A stretch of DNA of 55,844 bases from positions 1 through 55,844 of the forward strand of contig CAJMQS010000013.1 of assembly GCA_905215645.1 (NCBI GenBank), written 5' to 3'. Below are positions 42,822-51,224 of the stretch, one piece after another. Made by a program: the position numbers and the translations under genes. The notes beneath the pieces were generated by a model. That model was not told the DNA's origin, did no database searches, and worked only from the letters and a program-made list of their open reading frames with translations. This stretch comes from an uncultured bacterium. Lineage in GTDB: Bacteria; Bacillota; Negativicutes; Acidaminococcales; Acidaminococcaceae. The stretch's first letter is position 1. Every line of letters begins with the position of its first letter.

Positions 42822-43526
42822 ATGACCGTATCACAGGAAGTAGGGAAAAAGCTCAATACATTCCGCAAGGCACGAGGCATGACACTGGAAGCCTTGGCAC
42901 GGCAGGTGTGCAAAAGCAAGTCCACCCTTTCCAAATATGAAAAGGGGGATATTTCCCTGGATCTGGAGACCCTGTATGATCTGGCCCAGGCCCTGGGTGT
43001 CCACGTGGAACAGCTGCTGTATGTCCCGCCGGAACGGACTCCCATCCGGGACAGTGCCGCTTCTCCCGCCTTTTTCAAGGGCCTTTCCCGGTTCTATGGC
43101 TATATCTTCGACGGCCGGGCCAACCAGCTGATCCGCTGCGTCTTCGATGTGCTGGCGCCCAGCGAGGAGAACGGGTACAAAATCATGATGTACATGAACT
43201 TCCGGGAGTATGCTCATTATGAGGACTGTGAAAATACGTATTGGGGTTATATCAGACATTTCGATGCTCTGACCCGGATCACCCTGACCAATCAGGATAC
43301 TCCTATGGAGCAGGCCAGCGTCCAAGTGCTGGCTTCTTATCTGGATTCCCAGACCAAATGGGGGCTGTTCACCGGATTTTCTTCCCGGCCCATGATGCCC
43401 ATTGCCACCAAGATCCTCTTGAGCAAGCAGGTGATCAAAGAGGATGAGGAATTCCTCAAATCCCTGAAGATTTCCCGGGAAGATGTGCGGATCCTGAAGC
43501 TGTACAATATGCTGTCCATCACCTGA
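42822..43526 (+). CDS. XRE-family helix-turn-helix regulator
   Basis: A 234-residue regulator. Residues 5-65 form an XRE/Cro domain (GKKLNTFRKARGMTLEALARQV, KSTLSKYEKGDISLDLETLYDLAQALGV). The remaining 165 residues are a larger C-terminal domain without recognised motif, probably sensory or dimerising. The ATG at 42822 lies seven bases behind a GGAAGG site; a GTG two codons earlier is too close. It is divergent from the amidohydrolase operon and is the natural candidate to bind the palindrome in that promoter. Confidence 0.87.
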   Translation: MTVSQEVGKKLNTFRKARGMTLEALARQVCKSKSTLSKYEKGDISLDLETLYDLAQALGVHVEQLLYVPPERTPIRDSAASPAFFKGLSRFYGYIFDGRANQLIRCVFDVLAPSEENGYKIMMYMNFREYAHYEDCENTYWGYIRHFDALTRITLTNQDTPMEQASVQVLASYLDSQTKWGLFTGFSSRPMMPIATKILLSKQVIKEDEEFLKSLKISREDVRILKLYNMLSIT

Positions 43527-43648
43527 AAGATGGATGCTATGAAATTTATCAGTGACTCATAAATTTATCCATATCTTGTTCCTACAAAGCTGCTGGCTTA
43601 TGATGAGAAGCGTCGAAAAACAAAGCCGACAGCAAGGAGGAAAAAAGA

Positions 43649-44044
43649 ATGCTGAATGAGAATGTTGTGAATCTGCTGAAGAACAGTATGTGGGATCTGG
43701 CTACCTGTGCCAACGGACAGCCCAATGTGGTGCCCGTTGCTTTTAAGGATGTAACCCCGGAAGGGAAGCTGCTGGTGGGGGATGTATTCCTGGATACCAC
43801 CCTGAAAAACCTGCAGGCCAACGGAGGCCGGATCGCCATTTCCGTCTATGATCCCAAGAGCCTGGAAGGATATCAGTTGAAGGGGACTGCGGAACATCTT
43901 ACAGGAGGCCCTGTGGTGGACAATTTCAAGAAAATCGTAGAAACGGTATTCAAAGGGACTGCCACCGCCAAAGGCGCTCTGGTCATCACCCTGGATAAGG
44001 TAATCGTCACCACCCCCGGCGGGGAAAACAAGAAGAAATTGTAA
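43649..44044 (+). CDS. Pyridoxamine 5'-phosphate oxidase-like flavin-binding protein
   Basis: A 131-residue protein of the FMN-binding split-barrel (PNPOx-like) family, from WDLATCANGQPNVVPVAFKDV, RIAISVYDPKSLEGYQLKGTAEHL and the end of the barrel. Proteins of this size usually bind FMN or related cofactors with unknown substrates; it is too short and divergent for true PdxH. AAGGAGG precedes the ATG. It lies 36 bases ahead of an HxlR regulator, a common pairing for redox- or electrophile-responsive genes. Confidence 0.85.
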   Translation: MLNENVVNLLKNSMWDLATCANGQPNVVPVAFKDVTPEGKLLVGDVFLDTTLKNLQANGGRIAISVYDPKSLEGYQLKGTAEHLTGGPVVDNFKKIVETVFKGTATAKGALVITLDKVIVTTPGGENKKKL

Positions 44045-44080
44045 GAGAAAGCTAAGACCTGTGAAAGGAGGTGCCGGTCC

Positions 44081-44458
44081 ATGTACAAGAAAAAATTGGC
44101 CGCGGATATCCGCTGTCCGCTGGAATACGGGTTGGAAGTGTTCGGAGGCAAGTGGAAATCCAGGATCATCTGTGTCCTGGCAGCGCAGGAACCTCTGCGC
44201 TACAGCCAACTTCGCCGGGAAATGAGCAACATCACCGATGCGGTCCTGGCTGCGACCCTGAAGGAACTGTTGGGTTCCGGTATGATCCAGCGCAGGTCTT
44301 ATGACGAAATTCCGCCCCGGGTGGAATATTCTCTGACGGACAAGGGCCATTCCGTAGTGCCCATCCTCCAGTCCATCTGCCGATGGGCTGGGATGTTCTA
44401 CAAAGAAAACCAGACGGAATATCCTCTGACCCAGTGCGAGAAATGTGATTATCGATGA
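44081..44458 (+). CDS. HxlR-family transcriptional regulator
   Basis: A 125-residue winged-helix regulator. The conserved cysteine start CPLEYGLEVFGGKWKSRIICVL, the recognition region RYSQLRREMSNITDAVLAATLKEL and the wing PPRVEYSLTDKGHSVVPIL are all present. A CxxC pair closes the protein (CEKC), which with the N-terminal Cys could sense electrophiles or redox change. It shares a transcript with the flavin-binding protein upstream. GAAAGGAGG lies upstream of the ATG. Confidence 0.92.
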   Translation: MYKKKLAADIRCPLEYGLEVFGGKWKSRIICVLAAQEPLRYSQLRREMSNITDAVLAATLKELLGSGMIQRRSYDEIPPRVEYSLTDKGHSVVPILQSICRWAGMFYKENQTEYPLTQCEKCDYR

Positions 44459-44459
44459 A

Positions 44460-44489
44460 GGGGGCTGTTGCGCGTGCAACAGCCCCTTT
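44460..44489 (+). terminator. Terminator after the HxlR gene
   Basis: A GC-rich stem (GGGGCTGTTGC with GCAACAGCCCC) and TTT tract follow two bases behind the stop codon. Confidence 0.85.
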
Positions 44490-44584
44490 CCTGTTTCCTA
44501 TAAATCAAAAATTCCATCTTTCATCCTGACAGCATGGGAGCTGGAAGGAAAATTGGGGAAAAAGAGAAAGTTTTTCTCTTAAAG

Positions 44585-44611
44585 GGAAACTTTTTCGATG
44601 AAAAAGTTTCC
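44585..44611. promoter_or_regulatory. Perfect 12-bp inverted repeat upstream of the second PatB gene
   Basis: GGAAACTTTTTC at 44585-44596 pairs perfectly with 44600-44611 around GAT. A smaller AGAGAAA/TTTCTCT repeat sits just before it at 44562-44578. A possible promoter (TTGTCA 44633-44638, 17-base spacer, TAAGGT 44656-44661) follows, so this is placed like an activator or repressor site; no T-run follows it, so it is not a terminator. Confidence 0.5.
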
Positions 44612-44728
44612 TGATAGGAAACCTCTCCTTCTTTGTCAAAGGACCGGCTTTCTGGTAAGGTAGGGTCAGAACAGAGGAACAGCTGGAAGCAGCGATTCCT
44701 GAAAAATTTGGAGACAGGAGAGGACACC

Positions 44729-45955
44729 ATGAAATACGATTTTGATGAAGTGGTCAACCGCTATCATACCAACGCCTTGAATACTGACGGTTTCCGGGGC
44801 TATATTTTCCATGACTTTGAAGGAAAGAAGAAATTCCCTTTTAAAGATGATGAATTTGTCCGGATGTGGGTGGCAGATATGGAATTTGCCATGTGCCCAG
44901 ATATTATCCAAGCCATCAAGGACAGGGCAGACAAACGGATCATCGGCTACAGCCAGGTCTTTGAACCGGACTTCTACCAGGTTTACAATGCCTGGAACCA
45001 GAAAATGTACGGCTGGACCTATCCCAAAGAGCAGATCTGCTTTTCCCTGGGAATTATCCCGGCCCTGTACGAACTGGTGGACCTGCTGCTCAGCGACCAT
45101 GAATATGCCATCGTAAATACCCCGGCTTACGGGTACTTCCAGCACCCCATCGATTACAAACACAAACACGCCATCCACAATAAGCTGGTCCGGGATGCTG
45201 AAGGGAACTGGCATCTGGATTTTGATGCTCTGGAACGGGATGCTGCCAATCCCTTTGCCAAGCTGCTGATCTGGTACAACCCCCAGAATCCCACCGGCCA
45301 TGTATGGTCGGAAGAAGAACTGAAGAAAGTGGCAGACATCGTGGAACGGCACAATCTGTGGATCATCAGCGATGAAATCCACTGTGATTTGCTGCGCCAG
45401 GGTGTGAAGCACATTCCCATGGCCAAGATTATGCCGGATTACGACAAGCTGATCGTCTGCACTTCCGCCTCTAAGGCTTTCAATATGGCCGGCATGATGT
45501 TTGCGGAAATCATCATCCGGGATCCTCAGCTGCGGAAGCTGTACATCGCTTCCACCGATACCTATGCCATGAACCTGAACCCTCTGTCCATTGCAGCCCA
45601 TACTGCAGCTTACGAAAAAGGCGGAGAATGGCTGGATCAGCTGCGGACCTATCTGGACGGAAACTTCCGGCTGGTGAAGGATACCTTCGCCCGGGAACTT
45701 CCGAGAATCGTGTTTCAAATCCCGGAAGCTACCTACCTGGCCTGGGTGGATATGAAACCCTATCTGGCCGATGTGGAAAATATCCCGGATTTCATGGCCA
45801 ACAAGGCCGGGGTACTGCTGGAAGGCGGAGATTCCCTGTTTGTGGACAACGCCAATGGATACATCCGGCTGAACCTAGCCATGCCCCGAGCTACGGTGCA
45901 GAAAGGCTTGGAACGGATCGTCAAAGCGGTGAAAGGACACGCCGGTCTTCGGTAA
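44729..45955 (+). CDS. PatB/MalY-type C-S beta-lyase, copy 2
   Basis: A 408-residue fold-type I PLP enzyme, homologous to but clearly different from the copy at 38688-39869. Conserved parts are RMWVADMEFAMCPDII, WYNPQNPTGHVWSEEEL, ISDEIHCDLL and the PLP lysine in CTSASKAFNMAGMM. It should carry out beta-elimination on S-substituted cysteines or a related transamination. The ATG at 44729 follows AGGAGAGG; a longer in-frame reading starts in the promoter. It precedes the second amidohydrolase/YfcC pair. Confidence 0.88.
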   Translation: MKYDFDEVVNRYHTNALNTDGFRGYIFHDFEGKKKFPFKDDEFVRMWVADMEFAMCPDIIQAIKDRADKRIIGYSQVFEPDFYQVYNAWNQKMYGWTYPKEQICFSLGIIPALYELVDLLLSDHEYAIVNTPAYGYFQHPIDYKHKHAIHNKLVRDAEGNWHLDFDALERDAANPFAKLLIWYNPQNPTGHVWSEEELKKVADIVERHNLWIISDEIHCDLLRQGVKHIPMAKIMPDYDKLIVCTSASKAFNMAGMMFAEIIIRDPQLRKLYIASTDTYAMNLNPLSIAAHTAAYEKGGEWLDQLRTYLDGNFRLVKDTFARELPRIVFQIPEATYLAWVDMKPYLADVENIPDFMANKAGVLLEGGDSLFVDNANGYIRLNLAMPRATVQKGLERIVKAVKGHAGLR

Positions 45956-46312
45956 AACTTGCTGCCACAGGAAGAAAAGCGGGTACCCCCTTTCCCTCAT
46001 TTCGGAGCCTGCCTTTTTCTGGGGCGGCATCATTCTTCCACTGTTTGCATGATTTTATCTTGCCCTCCTAAAAATTCACATAAAAGGAACCGGCTGGAAA
46101 GCAATACAGAACATTGCTTTCCAGCCGGTTCCTGCGTAGAGAAAGGCGTTCGGTCAACCTTGGAACGACAGCTGCCGTACTTATTGGCCAACTGATGGAA
46201 CAGCCAAACGGGAGAACGAATACGATGCTTGTCCTTTAGGGAATCATTTGTCTCTTTGTAGATGCCGCAGCGGTATGGTAAAATAAAGAAAAATCTGATA
46301 AGGGAGGAGTCA
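45956..46312. other. Intergenic stretch with a 21-bp perfect hairpin
   Basis: No gene is recognisable in these 357 bases. A perfect 21-bp inverted repeat (46085-46105 with 46113-46133, 7-base loop) dominates it. A likely promoter for the next gene is TTGTAG (about 46256) with TAAAAT 17 bases on. The remainder could be decayed coding sequence, but I cannot identify a parent gene. Confidence 0.5.
46085..46133. repeat. Perfect 21-bp inverted repeat
   Basis: The arms start AGGAACCGGCTGG and end CCAGCCGGTTCCT, separated by seven bases. There is no T-run on the forward strand and only CCTTTT on the reverse strand, so it is at best a weak terminator. It may be a relic of a mobile element or a processing site. 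Confidence 0.85.
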
Positions 46313-47503
46313 ATGATGAATCATGAACTTGCTCAGGCCATCCAGGATAAACTGCCAGAGGCTTTTTCTTTGGTCAGGTATTTGTATGACCATCCTGAAA
46401 CGGCGGGGAAGGAAGTCCAGTCCAGCAAAGTCCTGGTGGAAGCTCTCCGGCAGGCTGGGTTCCAGGTAGAATATCCTTTCATGGAGAAGGAACTGGGCTA
46501 TGGGACGGCCTTTCGAGCTGTGTTGGAAAATGGCAAAGGGCCCCGGGCTGCCATTATGGTGGAATATGATGCCCTTCCAGAAATCGGTCATGGCTGTGGA
46601 CATGATCTCCATGGTCCGCTGTCCATCTTGGCCGCTCTGGCCCTGGCTCAATGCAAAGCTCTTTTCTCTGGGACACTGGAAGTCATCGGGACTCCGGCGG
46701 AAGAAGAGGAAGGGGCCAAACTCCATATGGCTCCGGCGGGAGTCTTCGACGGGATGGATCTGGCCATCATGATGCACTGCGGCAGTGGCCCCTGCAGCCA
46801 GACGGAGATGGATGCTACCAGCCTGCGGTGCTATATCGTGGAATTCTATGGCCAGAGTGCCCATGCGGCCGGCAGCCCTTGGCTGGGCCACAATGCCCTG
46901 ACGGCAGCCCGGAAATTCATGGATCTTCTGGATGCCCGCCGGGATTCTTTCCAGCCAGGGACCATTATGAGCGAAGTGATCCTGGAGGGAGGCAGACAGC
47001 CCAATATGGTGCCGGATTATGCCAAGATCCGGATGGAATTCCGTTCTCCTTCCATGAAGAACCTGGAAGAATTGGACCGGATCGTCAGGAACTGTGCACG
47101 AGGAGCGGCTCTTGCCCTGGACTGCAGGGAAAAATTCACTTCCGGGTTCCCGGATTTCTATGATATGGTCCGGGTTCCGGCTTTGGAAGAAAAAGTGAAG
47201 GAGAAATTCCAGGAAATCGGAGCTCCCGTGGAAGACCCGCTGCCAGCGGGGGGTTCTTCCGATGTGGGGAACGTAAGCTACTGCTGTCCCACCATCCAGC
47301 CCATCATCAGCATTACGGATGCACCCTATTCCCTCCACACACCGGAATTCCGAGATGCCACCCTGACGGACCATGCCCGGCAGCAGATGGGGGTGGGTGC
47401 AGAAGTGATTGGGGAAACAGTCTTGGATATCTTCAACGATCCTAGCTTCCGGAATAAAGTCCAGGCAGATTTCCAGCGGGTGTTGGCCAGTAAGAAAGGA
47501 TGA
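46313..47503 (+). CDS. M20 family amidohydrolase, copy 2
   Basis: A 396-residue M20 metallohydrolase closer to the AbgB/p-aminobenzoyl-glutamate hydrolase branch than copy 1. Metal-binding segments are GHGCGHDLHGPLSILAAL and PAEEEEGAKLHMAPAGVFD, with MHCGSGPCSQTEMDATSL and AGGSSDVGNVSYCCPTIQP following. It should hydrolyse an N-acyl or amide bond of an amino acid conjugate. Two adjacent ATG codons follow GGAGG; the first, 46313, is listed. The next gene starts five bases after its stop, so the pair is an operon. Confidence 0.9.
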   Translation: MMNHELAQAIQDKLPEAFSLVRYLYDHPETAGKEVQSSKVLVEALRQAGFQVEYPFMEKELGYGTAFRAVLENGKGPRAAIMVEYDALPEIGHGCGHDLHGPLSILAALALAQCKALFSGTLEVIGTPAEEEEGAKLHMAPAGVFDGMDLAIMMHCGSGPCSQTEMDATSLRCYIVEFYGQSAHAAGSPWLGHNALTAARKFMDLLDARRDSFQPGTIMSEVILEGGRQPNMVPDYAKIRMEFRSPSMKNLEELDRIVRNCARGAALALDCREKFTSGFPDFYDMVRVPALEEKVKEKFQEIGAPVEDPLPAGGSSDVGNVSYCCPTIQPIISITDAPYSLHTPEFRDATLTDHARQQMGVGAEVIGETVLDIFNDPSFRNKVQADFQRVLASKKG

Positions 47504-47508
47504 TTTTT

Positions 47509-48930
47509 ATGGCAGAAGAAAAAGTGGAAGTGATGCCGGAATCCACCGGCAGGAAGAAATTCGCCCTGCCTCACATCTATGCGCTGCTTTTTGGCATCAT
47601 CATCCTGTGTACCCTGATGACCTGGATCCTGCCGGCCGGCGAATTTGACCGGGTGGCCAACGGGACAGGACAGAAAATCGTGGTGGCAGGGACGTTCCAT
47701 CTGGTGGAAGGCCATCCGGTGGGGGTCTTCGAAATGTTCAAGTGTATTTATGAAGGCCTCTGCAATGCGGCCAACGTGACCATGTTTGTGTTCGTGGCCT
47801 ATGCTTTCATCGGTCTCATTATTGCCACAGGGGCCTTCAATGGGCTGGTGGCTGGCCTGCTGCGGGTGTTCAAAGGAAAAGCCAAGGCAGCCATCATCCC
47901 TATTTTCATTACCCTGATCGGGCTGGCGTCTTCCACCATCGGAGTGTTCGAAGAGACTTTCCCTTTTATCCCGATTTTCGTAGGTATTGCCATTGCCATG
48001 GGCTATGATGCCATTGTAGGGATGGCCATTGTTTCCCTGGCCGCAGCCATCGGGTATGCAGGTGCCTTTATGAATCCTTTTACGGTGGGTATGGCCCAGA
48101 GCATTGCCGGGCTGCCCATTATGTCCGGTACGGCCTATCGGCTCTTCTGCCATTTCTGCATGATCGTGGTGGCTTCCGTGTATACGGTCCGGTATGCCCT
48201 GCGGGTGGAGAAAGACCCTGCCCAGAGTTATGTCTACGGGGATCCTTCTGAATTCAGCATGAGCCAGGAAGACGTGGCCAACCACCCCTTCGGTATCCGG
48301 GAGAAAATGGTGCTCCTGGTCCTTTTGGCGGGGATCCTGATCCTGGTGTACGGCACCAAGAACTATGGGTGGTATTTTACGGAACTCAGCGCTCTGTTTA
48401 TGATCATGGGCCTGCTGTCTTCCTTCATCATGGGCTGGACTCCCAATGAAATCGCCCGGAAATTATCTCGGAACTTCACGGACATTGCAGAAGCCTGCAT
48501 GATGATCGGAATCGCCAGAGGGGTGCTGATCGTGATGCAGCACGGACGGATCATGGATACTTTTGTCTATGGGCTGTCCCTGCCCCTGGCCTCCATGCCC
48601 CGGATCGTCTCTGCCGAATGCATGCTGCTGGTCCAGACCCTGCTGAACTTCCTGATCCCTTCTGGCTCCGGGCAAGCCGTGGTGAGCATGCCCATCATGG
48701 CGCCTTTGTCGGATCTGCTCCACATCCCCCGGCAGCTGGCGGTGCTCTGCTTCCAGTACGGGGACGGACTGTCCAACATCCTCTGGCCTACGGCCATGGC
48801 GCCGGTCTGTGCCGGTATCGCCGGGGTGAAGGTCCAGAAATGGTGGAAGTGGTTCGTGCCCCTGTTCCTGATGCTCCTGGCCACACAGATGGTGACGGTG
48901 GCCATTGCCCTTTTGATCAATTGGCAGTGA
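47509..48930 (+). CDS. YfcC-family transporter, copy 2
   Basis: A 473-residue membrane protein of the YfcC family. FALPHIYALLFGIIILCTLMTWILPAGEFDRV is the typical N-terminus; AYAFIGLIIATGAFNGLVAGLL and FLIPSGSGQAVVSMPIMAPLSDLL are conserved. The ATG at 47509 is preferred to one at 47500 because of spacing from AAAGGA. Pairing with an amidohydrolase repeats the arrangement at 39919-42531, but the two transporters share only family-level similarity, suggesting different substrates. Confidence 0.86.
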   Translation: MAEEKVEVMPESTGRKKFALPHIYALLFGIIILCTLMTWILPAGEFDRVANGTGQKIVVAGTFHLVEGHPVGVFEMFKCIYEGLCNAANVTMFVFVAYAFIGLIIATGAFNGLVAGLLRVFKGKAKAAIIPIFITLIGLASSTIGVFEETFPFIPIFVGIAIAMGYDAIVGMAIVSLAAAIGYAGAFMNPFTVGMAQSIAGLPIMSGTAYRLFCHFCMIVVASVYTVRYALRVEKDPAQSYVYGDPSEFSMSQEDVANHPFGIREKMVLLVLLAGILILVYGTKNYGWYFTELSALFMIMGLLSSFIMGWTPNEIARKLSRNFTDIAEACMMIGIARGVLIVMQHGRIMDTFVYGLSLPLASMPRIVSAECMLLVQTLLNFLIPSGSGQAVVSMPIMAPLSDLLHIPRQLAVLCFQYGDGLSNILWPTAMAPVCAGIAGVKVQKWWKWFVPLFLMLLATQMVTVAIALLINWQ

Positions 48931-48935
48931 AAAAA

Positions 48936-49056
48936 GGTGCTGTACGTGTGAAAAACAAACACGTACAGCACCTTTTTTGTCAACGGTCAGCGGTCACTGG
49001 TCAGCTGCCGCTGACCGTGGACCGGGGGCGTGAATTTTTTCACACCCCCTCCTTTT
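48936..49056. repeat. Composite repeat: terminator, GTCA heptads, second hairpin
   Basis: A 14-bp terminator stem with TTTTTT (48936-48979) ends the YfcC gene. It is followed by GGTCAGC-GGTCACT-GGTCAGC (about 48984-49005), a reverse copy (GCTGACC), and the same G5-rich hairpin with TTTTT loop (49024-49049) seen after mntP. The last hairpin overlaps the stop codon of the convergent AbrB-family gene. Confidence 0.75.
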
Positions 49057-50113
49057 TCCCGCTGTCCGGCTTGAAAAACCTCCGGATCACAAAGGGAACT
49101 CCCATGGCCAGCATCAGCACCCGGACCAGCTGGTAGGTGAGGATCACAGCTACATCCTGGTGCATTTCCATACCGGTCAGGCACATTTCGGCAATGCCCC
49201 CGGGAGCCAGGGCCAGGAAGCCCGTGAGGGTAGAAAAACCGTACAGCCGGGACATGAAGACGGACAGGACGGCACTGGAAGCTACCATGAGCAGGGAACC
49301 CAGGATTACGTTGGGAATCAGCTCTCGGGTTTTCAGCAGTTTGTCCCGATCCATCATGGTACCGATGTACAGCCCGATATGGAGCTGGGCAAAGGCCATA
49401 GCGGGCGCCGGGACTCGGGGCACACTGCCCTGCCAGAGAGCAAAGAGCGAGGTGACGAGAATGGGCCCCAGTAGCTGCCATGTGGGCAGATGGATGGCTT
49501 TGGCGATAGTCCTGCCTATCAGGACCAAGGGGACTACCAGCAGCCAGCCCGGATGGAACAGACTCTGGAAATCTGCTGCGCTGGCTGCCCACAGGCCGGC
49601 ACTGGCAGTGCGAGTGGCTTCTCCGCCAAATAGACGGATGGCCAGGAAAGGCACGCTGACTTCCACCACGAACAGCCGCAGGCACTGGGAGACCACCACC
49701 ACATTTTCATCCGCTTCCTCATAGTCGTCCATCAGCACGGTCATGGCTGTCAGGCCCCCGGGCAGGCAGCCCATGATGGAGCTGAGCAGGTTGGCAAAAG
49801 TGTGCCGGTGCATATGGACAGCAACCCCTACAGATACGGCCAGGGTGAACAGGCTGGCCCCCAGGATCCCCAGGGTTTCCTGGCTCAGCTGGAGAAAGGT
49901 GGCCGGGGTGCAGTTGCTGCCGATGCCATAGCCGGCCACCCCCAGCATCATCTCCCGCCAGGCACGGGGCCACTGGAAGGAATTGTCCAGGAAGGTGCGT
50001 ACAACAAAGCCGGTGATGATGCCGCCCAGCAAATAGGGAATAGGGATGGCTAGCTGCCGCAGCAGGAATCCCAGCAGGGCCGCAGCCAGGAATGCAATGG
50101 ATTTTTTCATCAT
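49040..50113 (-). CDS. AbrB-family membrane protein
   Basis: A 357-residue protein with about ten membrane segments in two AbrB repeats (formerly called ammonia monooxygenase-like). Motifs are IPIPYLLGGIITGFVVR and LPGGLTAMTVLMDDYEEAD in the first repeat, and FLALAPGGIAEMCLTGMEMHQDVAVILTYQLVR in the second. The family is of uncertain function; a role as a transporter or in control of gene expression has been suggested. AAGGAG precedes two adjacent ATG codons, the first listed. Its last codons are made of the repeat hairpin (49024-49049). Confidence 0.85.
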   Translation of the reverse strand: MMKKSIAFLAAALLGFLLRQLAIPIPYLLGGIITGFVVRTFLDNSFQWPRAWREMMLGVAGYGIGSNCTPATFLQLSQETLGILGASLFTLAVSVGVAVHMHRHTFANLLSSIMGCLPGGLTAMTVLMDDYEEADENVVVVSQCLRLFVVEVSVPFLAIRLFGGEATRTASAGLWAASAADFQSLFHPGWLLVVPLVLIGRTIAKAIHLPTWQLLGPILVTSLFALWQGSVPRVPAPAMAFAQLHIGLYIGTMMDRDKLLKTRELIPNVILGSLLMVASSAVLSVFMSRLYGFSTLTGFLALAPGGIAEMCLTGMEMHQDVAVILTYQLVRVLMLAMGVPFVIRRFFKPDSGKKEGV

Positions 50114-50177
50114 GAAGGCTCCTTCCAGCGGTACAAAACGGCTGTTTATACGATAAGATACTTTTATTATAGACAAT

Positions 50178-50188
50178 CTATTCCATAG
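50178..50188. promoter_or_regulatory. Candidate LysR box in the divergent region
   Basis: CTATTCCATAG is a short palindrome of the T-N11-A type expected for LysR regulators, in the 138-base AT-rich gap between the AbrB-family gene and the LysR gene. It is supported by position only. Confidence 0.4.
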
Positions 50189-50251
50189 TGTAAAATCTTA
50201 ATAGTATAATAGGACTATAGCAAAAATGATATGATACAAGGAGGGAACCCT

Positions 50252-51175
50252 ATGTTCCATGAGAAATACCTGCGGGACTTCCTGCTGGTCTGTGAAAAGG
50301 GGAATATCACAGGGGCGGCCAGGCAGCTGGGCCTTTCCCAGCCTTCTCTGAGCCGGATCGTCAAAACAGTAGAAAAAGAAGCCGGGATGCCTCTTTTGGT
50401 ACGGGATCCCAACGGAGTCTATCTGACCCAAGCTGGGGAAATCTATGCCCGGATGGCCCGGAAACTGCTGGAGGAATACCGGGAAGCCCTCCAGGAAATC
50501 CATGATATCCGGGATTCCCGGAGCGGACAGATCCGGCTGGGGCTTTCCCGGATCTCCAGTGAAACCCTGCTGCCGGTGATCTTGGAGCAGTTCCGTGCCC
50601 TGTACCCTCGGGTGGAACTGCTGCTGACGGAGACCTTGATCCGGAACTTGAATCCTCTGCTCCACCAGGGGCGGCTGGACCTGGCCCTGACCTATTTTCC
50701 CGATGATCCGGAACTGGCCTATACAGAGCTGCTGACGGATACTGTATACCTGGAGGCCCCTCCTTTTTTCTACCGGCAGCAGCCTGGCTGGAGGTACGGC
50801 ACTGGCAATGTGCTCGAACGAACGGCCTGTCTCCAGCAGCAGCCCTTTATCCTGCTGAAACCAGGGCGGGGACTGCGGTATATGGCGGAAACCTTCTTCC
50901 GGCAGGAAAAACTCCGGCCCCGGATCATCCTGGAAACGGACAGTGTGGAACTGGCCCACCGGCTGGTCCTGGAAAACCATGGGTTCACCCTGATCCCTGG
51001 GCTGGCCTTCCACACCCTGCAGAAAGTGGACCAGTCGGTCTTTTACCAGGTCCCTCAGCGGCCCTTGAAAAGGACCCTGTATCTGGCCAGCCGCAAGGGG
51101 GCCTATCTGACTCGGGCTATGGTGGCCCTCTGCGGATTGATCCGGAGCAGCGTAGCCGAAAAACCTCCCTGCTGA
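50252..51175 (+). CDS. LysR-family transcriptional regulator
   Basis: A 307-residue LysR regulator. The helix-turn-helix reads YLRDFLLVCEKGNITGAARQLGLSQPSLSRIVKTVEKEAGMPLL at the N-terminus; the effector-binding domain spans about residues 90-295 (IRLGLSRISSETLLPVILEQF, LDLALTYFPDDPELAYTELL). The ATG at 50252 follows AAGGAGGG by six bases, ruling out the longer in-frame start. It is divergent from the AbrB-family gene, which it probably controls, as LysR genes usually regulate their divergent neighbour. Confidence 0.92.
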   Translation: MFHEKYLRDFLLVCEKGNITGAARQLGLSQPSLSRIVKTVEKEAGMPLLVRDPNGVYLTQAGEIYARMARKLLEEYREALQEIHDIRDSRSGQIRLGLSRISSETLLPVILEQFRALYPRVELLLTETLIRNLNPLLHQGRLDLALTYFPDDPELAYTELLTDTVYLEAPPFFYRQQPGWRYGTGNVLERTACLQQQPFILLKPGRGLRYMAETFFRQEKLRPRIILETDSVELAHRLVLENHGFTLIPGLAFHTLQKVDQSVFYQVPQRPLKRTLYLASRKGAYLTRAMVALCGLIRSSVAEKPPC

Positions 51176-51224
51176 CGAAGGGATTTCTATGGTACAATAG
51201 GGCCAGGAAACGGAGGTGTTTTCC

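Noticed and set aside
46085..46133. Ordinary Rho-independent terminator for the second PatB gene
   Set aside because: There is no T-run on the PatB strand, and the stem lies about 130 bases after the stop codon.
45956..46312. Transposase remnant
   Set aside because: The stretch looked like decayed coding sequence, but no frame gave a recognisable transposase motif.
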